From assembly GCF_042477335.2 (NCBI RefSeq), contig NC_091245.1, forward strand, positions 35,350,501 through 35,414,500: 64,000 nt of DNA, read 5' to 3'. Source of the DNA: Ovis canadensis (lineage: Eukaryota > Chordata > Mammalia > Artiodactyla > Bovidae). This document shows, in pieces, positions 50,101 through 56,969 of this stretch. The notes under the pieces were generated by a model. The model did not search any database, was not told the origin of the DNA, and saw nothing but the letters and a program-made list of their open reading frames with translations. The position numbers were made by a program, and so were the translations under genes. Each line of letters opens with the position of its first letter. The stretch's first letter is position 1.

Positions 50101-53100
50101 TTTCTCTCTAAGCACTGATTTAGCTGTGTCCCTAGAATCTGATTTGATTGCGTTTCTGTTATTATTCAGTTCAAAATATCTTCTAATTTCCTCTCTGATT
50201 TCTTTTCTGACTCAGGAATCATTTAGAAATGTATTTTTAAATTTCCAAATATTTAAGGCTTTTCTCCAAACTTCTCATTGTGACTGATTCCTAATTTAAT
50301 TTCCTCATGGTTAGAGAATATAATCCATAAGACTTCATTCTTTTTAATATTTATGATACCTATTGATCATCACATGTTTTATTGCAGTGAATATTCCATG
50401 TGTACTTGCAAAGGATGTGTATTTTTTTTTTTACTGACATGCTTCACAAATATTTATTATATCAAGCTGATTAGTAGGGTTATTCAGATTTCTTCTGTAT
50501 TTGACATTTTTGGTTAGTTCTTTCATTTATTGGGAGACTGATGTTAACATTCTTGACAATAATTATGGATTTGTAGATCTCTGATTCTGTCAGTTTTTGC
50601 TTCATCTGTTTTAAAATTTTGTTTTTAGTTGCACATAATTTTTTGATATGTCTTTCTGATGGCTTGACCCTGTGATAATTGTGAAATGTCTATACCTTTG
50701 GTAATACTTTTTGTATTAAACCATTTTTTGATGTTAAGATAAATACCCCAGTTTTCTTTGCTTATTATTTGCATGATACTTATTTTCATCTTTTTACTTT
50801 TAACCTATTGTGTCTTGAAATTTAAAATGTTTCTTATAACTAGTATATATTTGAGCCTTGCTTTTTTATCCAGTCTGATAGTCTCTGCCTTTTTAATTGG
50901 TGTGTTTAGTCCTTTTGCCCTTTACATAATTTTTGATATGGTTGTGCTTAAGGTCTATCAGTTTGCTGTTTTTCATTTGTCATATTTGTTCTTGTGTTTC
51001 TTCTTTTCTGCATTATTGTCAGCTGATCAAGTAATTTTTAAATATTTTTATCACTATATAGTCATTTTAGTTTTTGTTGTTGCTCTTGGGTTCAAAGTAT
51101 TTATTCTTTATCACAGACTATACTTAGAGTTCATATTTCACCACTTTACGTACTGTGTACATTTTTGGGTAACTTTATATGGTTTCTCTTTTTCTTTTGA
51201 AATTAAAATTCCTGTTTGAACTAGAGAACCAGGCTCAGTGTTTCAAAGTGATAATGAAAATTCAGAACATTACTGGCTTATCAGTTCTTACAAGTAACTG
51301 CACTAATGCAAGATGTTAATAATAAGGGAGACTGGGGAATGAGACAACCATGAGAGAATATATAGGAACTTGGTACTTCCTGTTCAGTTTTTCTGGAAAA
51401 AAAAAGTTATTAATTTTTTTAAGTAAAAAAAATCATTTGATCATAAATGTTAAGAGTTTACTTTTGGACTTCTAATTGTCATTGATCCATATGTCTAGCT
51501 TTATGGTAGTATGACACTATCATCATTACTGTAGCTCTGTAGTAACTTTTAAAATTGGAAAGTGTGAGTTCTCCAACTTTTTTTTAAGCTATTGTTTTGA
51601 AACTAAGGACTAGAAAGGAGCTTATTCCTTTAGTTTTTCTTTTTTTGAATGTGGAATCAAACATTTTAAAAATAAGTTTTGCTAAGCTCATATCTCAGTG
51701 AAAAAACAAATAATGGAAATTACATTATAAATACTTGTTTTCTTTATGCAAGGCTTGAAGCTGCAAAAGATGATTACCGTGTTCACTGTGAAGAACTTGA
51801 AAAGCAATTAATTGAATTTCAACATAGGAATGATGAATTGACTAGTCTTGCTGAGGAAACAAGAGCCCTGAAAGATGAAATAGATGTTCTTAGGTATGGC
51901 ATGTCTAAATATAATTATGTCACTTCTCATTTTGGTATTCTGTATTTTAATTAAGGAATCTTACAGTTATACCTGTGTATCAAGTATTGATCAGTTTTTA
52001 TCGAAGTTCCTAGTCTTTACTTCTTTTATGTTTGTTGATAGTTATGTGAAGTTTTAGGATATTTGATTCCTGTTAGGACAGATTTTCATATTAGAACCAT
52101 AAACCTTTTTCTTATTTCTGATCAAGCTGAGTTATTTTTAGATACATTTGACTTGACCTTCTTGTACTTACTAGTACATCTTGTGAAATTTTTGTGTAAG
52201 AAATGTATTCTCACAAACCATATTTTGACATTTGATAAAATTATAGATAAGAATCCTAGCATTTATTTCAAGATTATCCCAGGTTCTCTTATTGTCTTTG
52301 ACAGTACAGAGTTTATAATGAGCTTCGGCTGTGATATGTTAAGCAAAGAATCTGTTTAAATGATTTTTTATGTTAATTTTTCTTAATTAACCATTTCTTA
52401 CACAGTTTTTAATGTTCATTTAAAAGAAAATCTTTATAAGCATTAATGTTAACCTTCACGTGATATTGAAATGATTCTGTGTATTTATTCTCCATCCCAT
52501 TTGTCAGGTGTGCACAACTCTAAAGGGAAGTGCTTTGCCAAACAAATTGTAAATTCAGTCAACTTACTGAATATATCACATACTTAGAACAAACTACATT
52601 AGATTTATGCACAGAGCACAACTGGCCTGTAAATTAAAATGCAGCTCAGAACTGTTCAGCTGTATTTACAAAACCATTCTTTTTTTAATACATTGTTATG
52701 ATATATAGAATAGTTCGATAATACAGTGTGTCAAATTTCGAGCATTTTATTTTGATGACTTTATAACAGAAGGGTTGAACTTTCTGAGCCCATTTCCAGA
52801 TTTCTCACAAAGTTAATGATCTCTTTTCTTTCCCTCTCATTTTTTTTAACCAGTTGATAGTTCATTTGGAAGACTCCTTTTCCAGCCAGAATAACACTGT
52901 TATGTGCATTTACTTGTTTTTATACAGTAATGTTTAATCTTTGTTATTATAGGGCTACCTCTGATAAAGCAAATAAACTGGAGTCTACAGTTGAGATATA
53001 TCGTCAGAAGCTACAAGATCTGAATGACCTTCGCAAGCAGGTGAAAACTTTACAGGAAACAAACATGATGTACATGCATAATACAGTCAGCTTAGAGGAG

Positions 53101-54296
53101 GAGTTAAAGAAGGCAAATGCTGCACGCACACAATTAGAAACATACAAGAGACAGGTAAGAAAATATCTAAAGTTTTTTAATCAATGAAATTGAAAGAGTG
53201 TAACTTTTCACTCCTTAAGAAGGATGTAGCAGAGAATAAGCACTGTGCTGTGCTGTGCTGTGCTGTGCTTAGTTGCTCAGTCGTGTCCGACTCTTTGCAA
53301 TCCCATGGACTGTGTAGCCCACCAGGCTCCTCTGTCCATTGGGATTCTCCAGGCAAGAATACTGGAGTGGGTTGCTATGCCCTCCTTCAGGGGATCTTGC
53401 CAACCCAGGAATAGAACCCACGTCTCACACATTGCAGGTGGATTATTTACCATCTGAGCCACCAGGGAAGCCCAAAAATATTGGAGTGGGTAGTCTATTC
53501 CTTCTCCAGAGAGACTTCCCGACCCAGGAATAGAACTGGGGTCTCCTGCATTTCAGGTGGATTCTTTACCCGCTGAGCAACCCAGGAAGCCCCAAATAAA
53601 CACTACTTGTAGTCAGTTGTGTACTTCTTATTATCACATGTATCTTCTATCTGTAATTTTAATTCAAGAGTTGATCATTGAGTTTGTGTTTTCTAGGTCT
53701 TTTGGACTTCCCTGATAGCTTAGTTGGTAAAGAATCTGTCTGCAGTGCAGGAGACCTCGGTTTGATTCCTGGGTCAGGAAGATCTGCTGGAGAAGGGATA
53801 AACCACCCACTGCAGTATTATTGGGCTTCCCTTGTGGCATTTTTATTGGCTTCTGAGCTTTTGTATACTTTGGGGATATTTTGTTTCATTAACATTTCTG
53901 ATAACCAGGGATAAATACCTAGAGAATGGAGTTATAACCTAAAATATTCTCTTTTGCTATTTGTCAAACACCCTAGAGAAACAGTAGAAGACTTATTTTT
54001 TTGCTAAATTATTATTTGTGTATTTTAAAATTTATTTTAATTTTTTTATTTATATGCCATTTCCACAAATATTTAAAATTAGACTGTAATCTTACTATAA
54101 ATTTTATTTCCAGTTGTTCATTTATTGATCTCTGAAATGCTATCAATATATACTCTTTATTTTCTACTTTTGTTTCTGATAAAAGGTTCAGGATCTTCAT
54201 GTTAAACTTTCCTCTGAATCCAAAAGGGCAGACACACTAGCCTTTGAAATGAAGCGGCTTGAAGAAAAACATGAAGCTTTACTTAAGGAAAAAGAG
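11080..54296 (+). CDS. HOOK1: HOOK1, N-terminal 414 residues in 12 exons; gene continues beyond the window
   Basis: Hook homolog 1 is a cytoplasmic adaptor that links cargo, with FTS and FHIP proteins, to dynein-dynactin and microtubules. Twelve GT/AG-bounded exons join without a frame break into 414 codons starting [18 protein letters not shown]. Residues about 10-160 form the helical Hook domain. The stretch [13 protein letters not shown] (145-157) keeps Q149 and I156, equivalent by my count to the HOOK3 dynein light-intermediate-chain contacts Q147 and I154. From about residue 168 the sequence is coiled coil ([17 protein letters not shown] and onward). The human protein is about 728 residues, so roughly 57% is here. 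HOOK2 and HOOK3 fit worse: the N-terminus and the DGSFDDPNT linker are HOOK1-specific. The span given includes introns; individual exons are listed separately. The next exon, expected to begin RLIEQRD, was not found before 64000. Confidence 0.97.
12840..12966 (-). mobile_element. CHR-1-type SINE
   Basis: The block ccaccagggatgggattgaa, gccccctgcgttgggaatgc and gtcttaaccactagaccttc is the antisense tRNA-derived artiodactyl SINE head and body, ending near gaagcccca. Confidence 0.75.
14405..14930 (+). pseudogene. Possible retrocopy 3' end of unknown parent
   Basis: AATAAA at 14876-14881 is followed 29 nt later by a pure A20 tract (14911-14930). This is the layout of a polyadenylated RNA copied into DNA. 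A weak duplication, gcacgtttg at 14406 and gcacggttg at 14931, could mark target sites. I do not recognise the parent transcript and no reading frame is evident, so it may be a 3' UTR or non-coding RNA copy. Confidence 0.35.
15975..16085. mobile_element. MER5-like DNA transposon fragment
   Basis: aatcacttggggattttctg and actccacactttgagaaacc resemble the MER5 (hAT-Charlie) non-autonomous family. Short and diverged. Confidence 0.4.
16105..16235 (-). mobile_element. MIR SINE fragment
   Basis: Antisense MIR core: ccatgtgctagacacagatc, then ttaattctcacaaccatctt, gtgaggtagaaactattctg and tttccccataat. Old and diverged. Confidence 0.6.
17623..17708 (+). CDS. HOOK1: HOOK1 coding exon 2 (residues 22-50, Hook domain)
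   Basis: The acceptor tcattttag precedes codons [16 protein letters not shown], and the exon ends with HQ plus two bases at donor gtaagt (phase 2). It encodes the early helices of the Hook domain. Compared with human HOOK1 as I remember it, there are about four substitutions in 28 residues, more than in the coiled-coil exons. Confidence 0.95.
18798..19805 (-). mobile_element. BovB (RTE) LINE, 5'-truncated
   Basis: The 3' terminus lies at the left (cagttcagttcagtcgctca) and the coding sequence reads leftward. It includes the RT segment [20 protein letters not shown] on the minus strand. The frame is broken between 19331 and 19457, and the element is truncated near 19805. No functional protein is expected. 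Confidence 0.92.
19843..20062 (+). mobile_element. Bov-tA SINE with target-site duplication
   Basis: Begins ggcttcccaggtggtgctag and ends acttagcatgcacac. Flanks aagaattg at 19835-19842 and 20063-20070 give an 8-bp target duplication. It sits just beyond the truncated end of the BovB. Confidence 0.9.
21190..21372 (-). mobile_element. MLT1-like LTR fragment (ERVL-MaLR), antisense
   Basis: cataacaaaatgcaacagat, gtggcttaaaacaacaaaaa and agttcaggaggttacaagtc match the antisense end of a MaLR-type LTR. It is a solo, non-coding old fragment that abuts a BovB. Confidence 0.55.
21383..22145 (-). mobile_element. BovB LINE, 5'-truncated
   Basis: The minus strand keeps a 248-codon frame (21395-22141) for the C-terminal part of the BovB reverse transcriptase, from [12 protein letters not shown] to the 3' end. 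The YADD catalytic motif is just missing because the copy is truncated at 22145. It is very similar to the copy 1.6 kb to the left. Confidence 0.92.
22426..22702 (+). mobile_element. Bov-A2 SINE with target-site duplication
   Basis: Two Bov-A units are separated by a GCAT run (22545-22562) and the second ends in cctagcagcagcagcagcaa. The 11-bp duplication AGTGTCACTTA at 22415-22425 and 22703-22713 confirms one insertion event. Confidence 0.9.
23161..23233 (+). CDS. HOOK1: HOOK1 coding exon 3 (residues 50-74, Hook domain)
   Basis: The acceptor tttgttgtag leads into [20 protein letters not shown] and NWRIK, ending in phase 0 at gtaagc. DNWRIK is a strongly conserved Hook-family segment. A Bov-A2 SINE with a CTG repeat begins only about 55 bp past this donor. 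Confidence 0.96.
23283..23436 (-). mobile_element. Bov-A2 SINE unit next to the exon 3 donor
   Basis: Antisense Bov-A unit beginning with a CTG run (23290-23315, about 8.7 units) and aagtcgcttcagttgtgtcc, ending tggccattt-like ccttctccaag. It lies about 50-60 bp downstream of the exon 3 splice donor. Confidence 0.87.
23659..23969 (-). mobile_element. Bov-tA SINE with doubled tRNA head
   Basis: The antisense body is followed by two consecutive antisense tRNA-derived heads (ending gagccacaaaggaagccc and gagctatcagggaagccc). The 12-bp flank ttaatttctaga at 23647-23658 and 23970-23981 is a perfect target duplication spanning both heads, so the dimeric head was present in the inserted copy. Confidence 0.9.
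24030..25990 (-). mobile_element. Ancient L1 fragment (L1M-like)
   Basis: Long antisense ORF2-like tract: ccattttggtttgagaacat, gaatattccatgtacacttg, ttttatatctctattgattt. It continues into a 5'-type region (tttattggatgctagatagt). Open frames inside (25496-25969) are accidental. Boundaries are approximate. Confidence 0.6.
26410..26460 (+). CDS. HOOK1: HOOK1 coding exon 4 (residues 75-91, Hook domain)
   Basis: This 51-nt exon ([17 protein letters not shown]) lies between acceptor ttctgttag and donor gtatga. It is symmetric (phase 0 on both sides), so skipping it would delete 17 residues from the Hook domain without a frameshift. KKVLQGI matches the conserved Hook helix. Confidence 0.95.
26461..27793. 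other. HOOK1 intron 4
   Basis: AT-rich; one CHR-type SINE fragment at 27150-27270, nothing else recognised. Confidence 0.6.
27150..27270 (+). mobile_element. CHR-1-type SINE
   Basis: gattccctggcagctcagtg opens a tRNA-derived head, followed by ttcactcccagggcactggt and gtggcacaacaaaaaaatag. Old and diverged; about 60 bp of a Bov-A-like fragment follows. Confidence 0.65.
27794..27926 (+). CDS. HOOK1: HOOK1 coding exon 5 (residues 92-136, Hook domain)
   Basis: The acceptor taacactgcag is followed by [20 protein letters not shown] and then [20 protein letters not shown], ending KQ plus one base at gtaagt (phase 1). [13 protein letters not shown] is the signature helix of the Hook domain and is intact. 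Confidence 0.96.
28015..28215 (+). mobile_element. MIR SINE
   Basis: Sense MIR: gaattcaagcacagctctgc, then aagctacagatcttcag, ending gcagatattcaataaaaatt. Confidence 0.6.
28216..28850. other. Unclassified stretch in intron 5
   Basis: No repeat family recognised. A 41-codon frame starts at 28329 just after an acceptor-like ctgctattttcag. Its peptide looks unlike low-complexity sequence, but no donor or homologue is recognised. Confidence 0.3.
28853..30203 (+). mobile_element. L1 with 5' inversion (twin-priming)
   Basis: 28853-29545 is L1 ORF2 in antisense; it follows the same order as 61060-61765 of the L1 at the right end of this window. At about 29546 it switches to sense L1: attggtgggaatataaatta and ggtacatatacacagtggaa, down to the poly(A)-like end at 30180-30203. 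About 330 bp of L1 is missing at the switch. This inverted-5'-plus-sense-3' layout is the hallmark of twin-primed reverse transcription. Confidence 0.85.
30343..30550 (+). mobile_element. Bov-tA SINE inside Tigger1
   Basis: Head atcttccctggtagctcaga to end acaactgagtgacttcactt. The flanks acttaagcagttaa at 30329-30342 and 30551-30564 are a perfect 14-bp target duplication lying within the transposase sequence. Confidence 0.93.
31249..32964 (+). mobile_element. BovB LINE, longest copy, sense to HOOK1
   Basis: About 1.7 kb of RTE reverse transcriptase, 5'-truncated. Visible motifs: [32 protein letters not shown] and FRYADDTT (catalytic YADD). The frame is broken by a stop near 31856, a deletion near 31925 and a shift near 32385-32400, with a further break near 32750. 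It ends gactgagcaactgaactgaa, is dead and lies inside the Tigger1 terminal region. Confidence 0.93.
33320..33387 (+). CDS. HOOK1: HOOK1 coding exon 6 (residues 136-158, dynein-binding helix)
   Basis: After acceptor aaatcatag the exon reads [20 protein letters not shown] and ends IQE at donor gtaagt (phase 0). It carries the helix that contacts the dynein light intermediate chain in the HOOK3 structure; the equivalent Gln (149) and Ile (156) are present. Confidence 0.96.
33388..34560. other. HOOK1 intron 6
   Basis: Short AT-rich intron. It has a small GT run at 33719-33732 and a few bases reminiscent of MIR near 33790-33850. Nothing else recognised. Confidence 0.6.
34561..34623 (+). CDS. HOOK1: HOOK1 coding exon 7 (residues 159-179)
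   Basis: The acceptor ttttaatcctag precedes [20 protein letters not shown] and a final Q, with donor gtgagt. It is symmetric in phase 0 and bridges the Hook domain and the start of the coiled coil. The SSPTNDA linker differs slightly from the human sequence I recall. A mariner-type MITE begins 58 bp after the donor. Confidence 0.95.
34681..34759. mobile_element. Mariner-type MITE in intron 7
   Basis: About 79 bp with terminal inverted repeats: ttgggttaactaaaacgttc at the left and an inverted match ending ctggcaaacccag at the right. It is flanked by TA at 34679-34680 and 34760-34761, the mariner target duplication. It has almost no internal sequence and would fold into a hairpin in the RNA. 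It begins 58 bp after the exon 7 donor. Confidence 0.8.
34762..35333. other. Rest of HOOK1 intron 7
   Basis: AT-rich; no repeat or gene recognised. Confidence 0.55.
35334..35417 (+). CDS. HOOK1: HOOK1 coding exon 8 (residues 180-207, coiled coil)
   Basis: The acceptor ttttccgtttcag leads to [20 protein letters not shown], then RCQELDMQ, with donor gtacgg (phase 0). The heptad pattern of Leu/Ala at a/d positions marks the first coiled-coil segment. Confidence 0.95.
35880..36350 (+). mobile_element. MIR SINE split by a Bov-tA
   Basis: The left part (gaatcgtcagaccaggcttc) and right part (tgcttgggcacgttgcttag through agattaagtgaattaatata) join into one sense MIR once the Bov-tA and one target copy are removed. 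Confidence 0.7.
35946..36149 (-). mobile_element. Bov-tA SINE with target-site duplication
   Basis: Antisense body and head ending gagccaccagggaagtcct. The flank tcatgttact at 35936-35945 and 36150-36159 is a perfect 10-bp target duplication within a MIR. Confidence 0.92.
37215..37868 (+). mobile_element. BovB LINE, older diverged copy
   Basis: Sense BovB C-terminal region (ttcatggcaaatagaagggg to gactgggcaactgaacaaca) with many substitutions and indels. It ends in an AAC-rich tail. More diverged than the other BovB copies here. Confidence 0.88.
38706..38932 (+). mobile_element. Bov-tA SINE
   Basis: Head ggctacccaggtggcctagt, body caacctactccagtattctt, end gaagcgacttagcacgcatg. Similar flanks agcttaaagag and agcttagagaa suggest a target duplication. 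Confidence 0.88.
39736..40276 (-). mobile_element. BovB LINE, 5'-truncated
   Basis: Antisense BovB 3' end from gttcagttcaggtgctcagt to the break after ctatctaggttgtt. It contains a roughly 32-bp internal tandem duplication at 39778-39838 (two copies of ccccatgaat...gggcctcc). Confidence 0.9.
40795..42311 (-). mobile_element. BovB LINE with perfect target-site duplication
   Basis: About 1.5 kb, antisense. It includes reverse-transcriptase segments ANICWIMEK and [20 protein letters not shown] on the minus strand, split by frame breaks. The flank gtaacagcccct at 40783-40794 and 42312-42323 is a perfect 12-bp target duplication that defines both ends. The 5' truncation is at 42311. Confidence 0.94.
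42667..42950 (-). mobile_element. CHR-2-type SINE
   Basis: ttggctgctctaggtctttg, gcttctcttgttgtgaagca and gattcttaactaccagacca follow the antisense CHR-2 pattern, ending ccaccaggggagtccc. Confidence 0.78.
43078..43254 (-). mobile_element. Bov-tA SINE
   Basis: aaagtcgctcagtcatgtct through ccagctgagcctctagggaa; slightly shortened internally. Confidence 0.87.
43345..43558 (-). mobile_element. Bov-tA SINE
   Basis: Begins with an AAAG run and gatagcgctattatgtccaa, body ttctccaggcaagaatacta, head ending ccgactcaggaagc with a small duplication (gctttaccgact twice). Confidence 0.87.
44264..44430 (+). CDS. HOOK1: HOOK1 coding exon 9 (residues 208-263, coiled coil)
   Basis: The acceptor tttgatttttag is followed by [40 protein letters not shown] and [15 protein letters not shown], ending in phase 2 at gtagaa. 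The DGSFDDPNT loop breaks the coiled coil and identifies the paralogue as HOOK1. The intron upstream (35418-44263) is the longest complete one in the window. Confidence 0.96.
45598..45622. repeat. 25-nt palindrome
   Basis: Two perfect 12-base arms, tagtggagaata and its inverse, with a single central base. Located in old repeat DNA; no known function. Confidence 0.85.
45698..46196 (-). mobile_element. BovB LINE, 5'-truncated
   Basis: Antisense BovB 3' end (cagttcggttcagtcactca) to ggcttttcttccaagg. It interrupts the second unit of a 55-bp tandem duplication; tggtct at 45692-45697 and 46198-46203 may be the target duplication. Confidence 0.9.
48428..48562 (-). mobile_element. CHR-1-type SINE
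   Basis: ttattttttggccactgctc, ctctgaccagggtccagtcc and ctgcagtggaagtgcaaagt to gggccaccagggaagccctg. Confidence 0.8.
48788..49140 (-). mobile_element. CHR-2-type SINE
   Basis: ttctggctgtgctgggtctt, gctttctctagttgtggaga, tctaggcgcacggatcagta and tcttcctggaccaggaatca to gagccaccagcgaagcc; a nearly complete antisense CHR-2. Confidence 0.85.
51274..51599. repeat. Copy A of a duplicated L1-junction segment
   Basis: A sense L1 3' UTR end (atgcaagatgttaataataa) is joined at about 51430 to antisense L1 ORF2 sequence (aatcatttgatcataaatgt). The same composite occurs at 56635-56969. Copy A stops abruptly at both sides and lies 150 bp upstream of exon 10. Confidence 0.8.
51753..51893 (+). CDS. HOOK1: HOOK1 coding exon 10 (residues 263-310, coiled coil)
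   Basis: The acceptor tctttatgcaag gives [40 protein letters not shown] and DEIDVL, ending in phase 2 at gtatgg. The exon is symmetric (2-2), so skipping would keep the frame. It matches the human residues I recall with no visible substitution. Confidence 0.96.
51894..52952. other. HOOK1 intron 10
   Basis: Short AT-rich intron; no repeat or gene recognised. Confidence 0.6.
52953..53154 (+). CDS. HOOK1: HOOK1 coding exon 11 (residues 310-377, coiled coil)
   Basis: The acceptor ttgttattatag opens [40 protein letters not shown] and [20 protein letters not shown], closing LETYKRQ at gtaaga (phase 0). [12 protein letters not shown] is a highly conserved Hook-family coiled-coil block. A Bov-tA SINE starts about 90 bp after the donor. 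Confidence 0.96.
53245..53594 (-). mobile_element. Bov-tA SINE with doubled tRNA head
   Basis: A TGTGC pentamer run (53244-53269) leads into tagttgctcagtcgtgtccg. The body and two successive antisense heads follow (gagccaccagggaagccc; gagcaacccaggaagcccc). The near-identical flanks aataagcact at 53235-53244 and aataaacact at 53595-53604 mark the target duplication. Confidence 0.9.
53704..53836 (+). mobile_element. Bov-tA SINE, 3'-shortened
   Basis: Head gacttccctgatagcttagt, body gagacctcggtttgattcct, broken after acccactgcagtattattgg, followed by a few bases resembling another SINE head. Confidence 0.8.
54186..54296 (+). CDS. HOOK1: HOOK1 coding exon 12 (residues 378-414, coiled coil)
   Basis: The acceptor gataaaag precedes [20 protein letters not shown] and [17 protein letters not shown], with donor gtaaac (phase 0, symmetric 111 nt). 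It is the last HOOK1 exon in the window; about 9.7 kb of intron 12 follow to the end. Confidence 0.95.
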
Positions 54297-54911
54297 GTAA
54301 ACACAAATATAATTGATGTGAAATATGTATGTCCTGTTTTAGTTTTAATATTGTCCTTGATGTTTTAAGAATGGAAGTGATGTAACCGGTTCTTCTTTCT
54401 CCAAATTGAAATTAGTGATGTAAAAGAAAGTCTTGTAGAAATTCTTTATGCAGTTTTGTAAGTTTTCTTGATATGATAAGATGAAGTCATGTCTCAGTGC
54501 ATGTGTTCCAGCTCTAGACTGTCAATTCCTTGAAAGCAAGGACCATAGATGCAATTTTTAAAAGCTTTATTAGGATATAATTTACATATCATAAATTTCA
54601 CCTATTTAAAAGGTATAGTTCAATGGTGTTTAGTGTATTCAGAGCTGGAAACCATCATCGTTTTAGAATTCTGTCATCATTCCAAAGAGACCCTGTGCCT
54701 GATAGCAGTTATTCTGCATCTGGTCCTCTTTTCCCCAGCCTTAGCAACCATTAATCTACTTGCTGTCTATGAATTTGCCTGGTCTGTCCCGAATATATAA
54801 CCATACACTTTATGACTTTTGTGACTGGGTCCCATCGTTTAGCATGATACTTTCAAGGTTCATCGGTGTTGTAGCATGTATCAGCACTGTATTCATTTTT
54901 ATTGCTGAGTA

Positions 54912-55520
54912 GTGATCTGTCAGACTTTATTTTGGGGGCCTCCAAAATCACTGCAGATGGTGATTGCAGCCATGAAATTAAAAGACGCTTACTCCTTGGA
55001 AGAAAAGTTATGACCAACCTAGACAGCATATTCAAAAGCAGAGACATTGCTTTGCCAACAAAGGTCCGTCTAGTCAAGGCTATGGTTTTTCCATTAGTCA
55101 TGTATGGATGTGAGAGTTGGACTGTGAAGAAAGCTGAGTGCCAAAGAATTGATGCTTTTGAACTGTGGTGTTGGAGAAGACTCTTGAGAGTCCCTTGGAC
55201 TGCAAGGAGATCCAACCAGTCCATCTGAAAGGAGATCAGTCCTGGGTGTTCTTTGGAAGGACTGATGCTGAAGCTGAAACTCCAATACTTTGGCCACCTC
55301 ATGCGAAGAGTTGACTCATTGAAAAAGACCCTGATGCTGGTAGGGATTGGGGGCAGGAGGAGAAGGGGACAACAGAGGATGAGATGGCTGGATGACATCA
55401 CCAACTCGATGGACATGAGTTTGGGTAAACTGCTGGAGTTGGTGATGGACAAGGAGACCTGATGTGCTGCAGTTCATGGGGTCGCAAAGAGTTGGACACG
55501 ACTGAACTGAACTGAATTGA
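54912..55520 (+). mobile_element. BovB LINE, 5'-truncated, sense to HOOK1
   Basis: From gtcagactttattttggggg to ggacacgactgaactgaact. It encodes the C-terminal BovB region ([20 protein letters not shown]) with one frame break near 55228. Confidence 0.92.
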
Positions 55521-56152
55521 GTAATCTGTTATATGGATATACCATATTTTATTTATCTGTTCATCAGTGGGAACAAAGTCCAGTTGGGTTGTTTCCACAT
55601 TTTGTCTATTAAATGAATAATGTGGCTATGAACATTTATGTACAAGTTTTTATGTGGACACATGTCTTCATTCTTGAATAGGTGTTGAAGAATGGTATTG
55701 CTGGGTCATATGGTAGATGTTTAACATTTTTAAGAATTACCAGACTTTTATAAAGTGGATGAACCATTTTTCATTCTCACTAGCAGTTTGTAAAAGATTC
55801 CAAGTTCTCCCAACTCTTGTCAAATCATATTGAATTTTAATTTTGGCTATCCTAGTAGGTATGAAGTATATCCTAGTAGGTATGAAGTATTATATCATTG
55901 TGGTTTTGATTTGTATTTCCCTAATGACAAATGATGTTGAACATCTTTTCATGAACTTATTGACCATTTCTGATTTTACTTCTTTGAGAAATACCTCTTC
56001 AGATTCTTTAGACCATATTTTATTTGTTATTTGCTTTTTTATTTTTGAGTTCTAAGAGTTCTTTATATATTCTAGATACAAATCTCTTGTCAGATACATG
56101 GTTTGCAAATATTTTCTCCCATTCTTTGAGTCATCTTTGCACTTTTTAAATG

Positions 56153-56154
<2 letters not shown>

Positions 56155-56185
<31 letters not shown>
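56155..56185 (+). repeat. (GT)n microsatellite
   Basis: About 14 GT units with flanking TATG repeats, inside the old L1. Confidence 0.9.
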
Positions 56186-56192
<7 letters not shown>

Positions 56193-56524
56193 CTATGTCT
56201 GTGTATATTGCAGCAGAATAGTTCTTTATTTGATGAAAACAGTTATCTACTTTTTCTTTTGTGTTTTTTTGGTGGTGTTTCTATGACACTATAGGGTAAC
56301 CTTAAGGTTATAAAGGTTTAGTCCTCTGTTTTCTTTTATATTTTTAGCTCTTATATTGACTCTGTGGTCAGTATTGAATTCATTTTTATGTGGTGTGAGA
56401 TAAGTTTCTAACTTTCTTCCTCTGTGTTTTAGATATTCATTTGTCCCAGCACCATTTGTTGACATTGACTGTTCTTTCCCCCACTGAATATTCTTGATAC
56501 TCTTGTTAAAAATCATTTGACATG

Positions 56525-56785
56525 GTCCTGTAATGATGGACATGTTATACCTTTGTCAAAACTCATAAAAATGAAACAAAGCATGTACCCTAATGTAGAC
56601 TTATGTCCTTTAGTTAACAATAGTGTATCACTTTTGGCTTATCAGTTCTTAGAAGTAACCACACTAATGCAAGATGTTAATAATAAGGGAAACTGGGGAG
56701 TTGGTGGGGGGGGGATGACGGAATATATGGGAACTTTGTACTTTCTGTTCAGGGTTTTTAAAACCTATTAATTTTTTTAAAGTAA
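56525..56785 (+). mobile_element. Sense L1 3' UTR end nested in antisense L1
   Basis: acatgttatacctttgtcaa to tttttttaaagtaaaaa. Flanks aaaaatcatttgaca (from 56508) and aaaaagcatttggcca (from 56784) look like an aged target duplication in the surrounding antisense ORF2. Confidence 0.6.
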
Positions 56786-56969
56786 AAAGCATTTGGCCAC
56801 AAATGTTAGAGTTTATTTCCAGATTTTTAACTGTCATTGATATATATGTCTAATTTTATGGTAATACCACACTGTCATGATTACTGAAGCTTTATACTAA
56901 GTTGAAATTTGAAAGTATACTCATTTGAAATAAGTTCTCCAACTTTTTCTTTGGAAAGCTATTGTTTTG
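56635..56969. repeat. Copy B of the duplicated L1-junction segment
   Basis: Matches 51274-51599 across the sense L1 3' end and the adjoining antisense ORF2. Here both partners continue outward, so B is the better candidate for the source. Confidence 0.8.

Larger units (their letters stand above)
44940..51220 (-). mobile_element. Old antisense L1 sequence (L1M-like), interrupted
   Basis: From about 44940 the DNA resembles antisense L1M sequence. From about 46590 to 51220 it follows the antisense L1 3' UTR, ORF2 and upstream order (ttgctgagtagtattctgct, gtgatccatcttgaattgac, ttaatcttacaccctttatt). Interrupted by a BovB and SINEs. It could be more than one element; boundaries are approximate. 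Confidence 0.6.
44431..51752. other. HOOK1 intron 9
   Basis: Almost entirely old antisense L1 sequence with a BovB, three CHR-type or tRNA-derived SINE insertions and a duplicated L1 junction segment. 44431-44940 shows nothing recognised. Confidence 0.6.
53155..54185. other. HOOK1 intron 11
   Basis: Contains a double-headed Bov-tA and a second truncated Bov-tA; the rest (53840-54185) shows nothing recognised. Confidence 0.6.

Noticed and set aside
50758..51219. A 153-codon hydrophobic frame resembling a membrane protein
   Set aside because: Antisense translation of T-rich L1 sequence gives Phe/Leu/Ile-rich peptides; no start context or homologue supports a gene.
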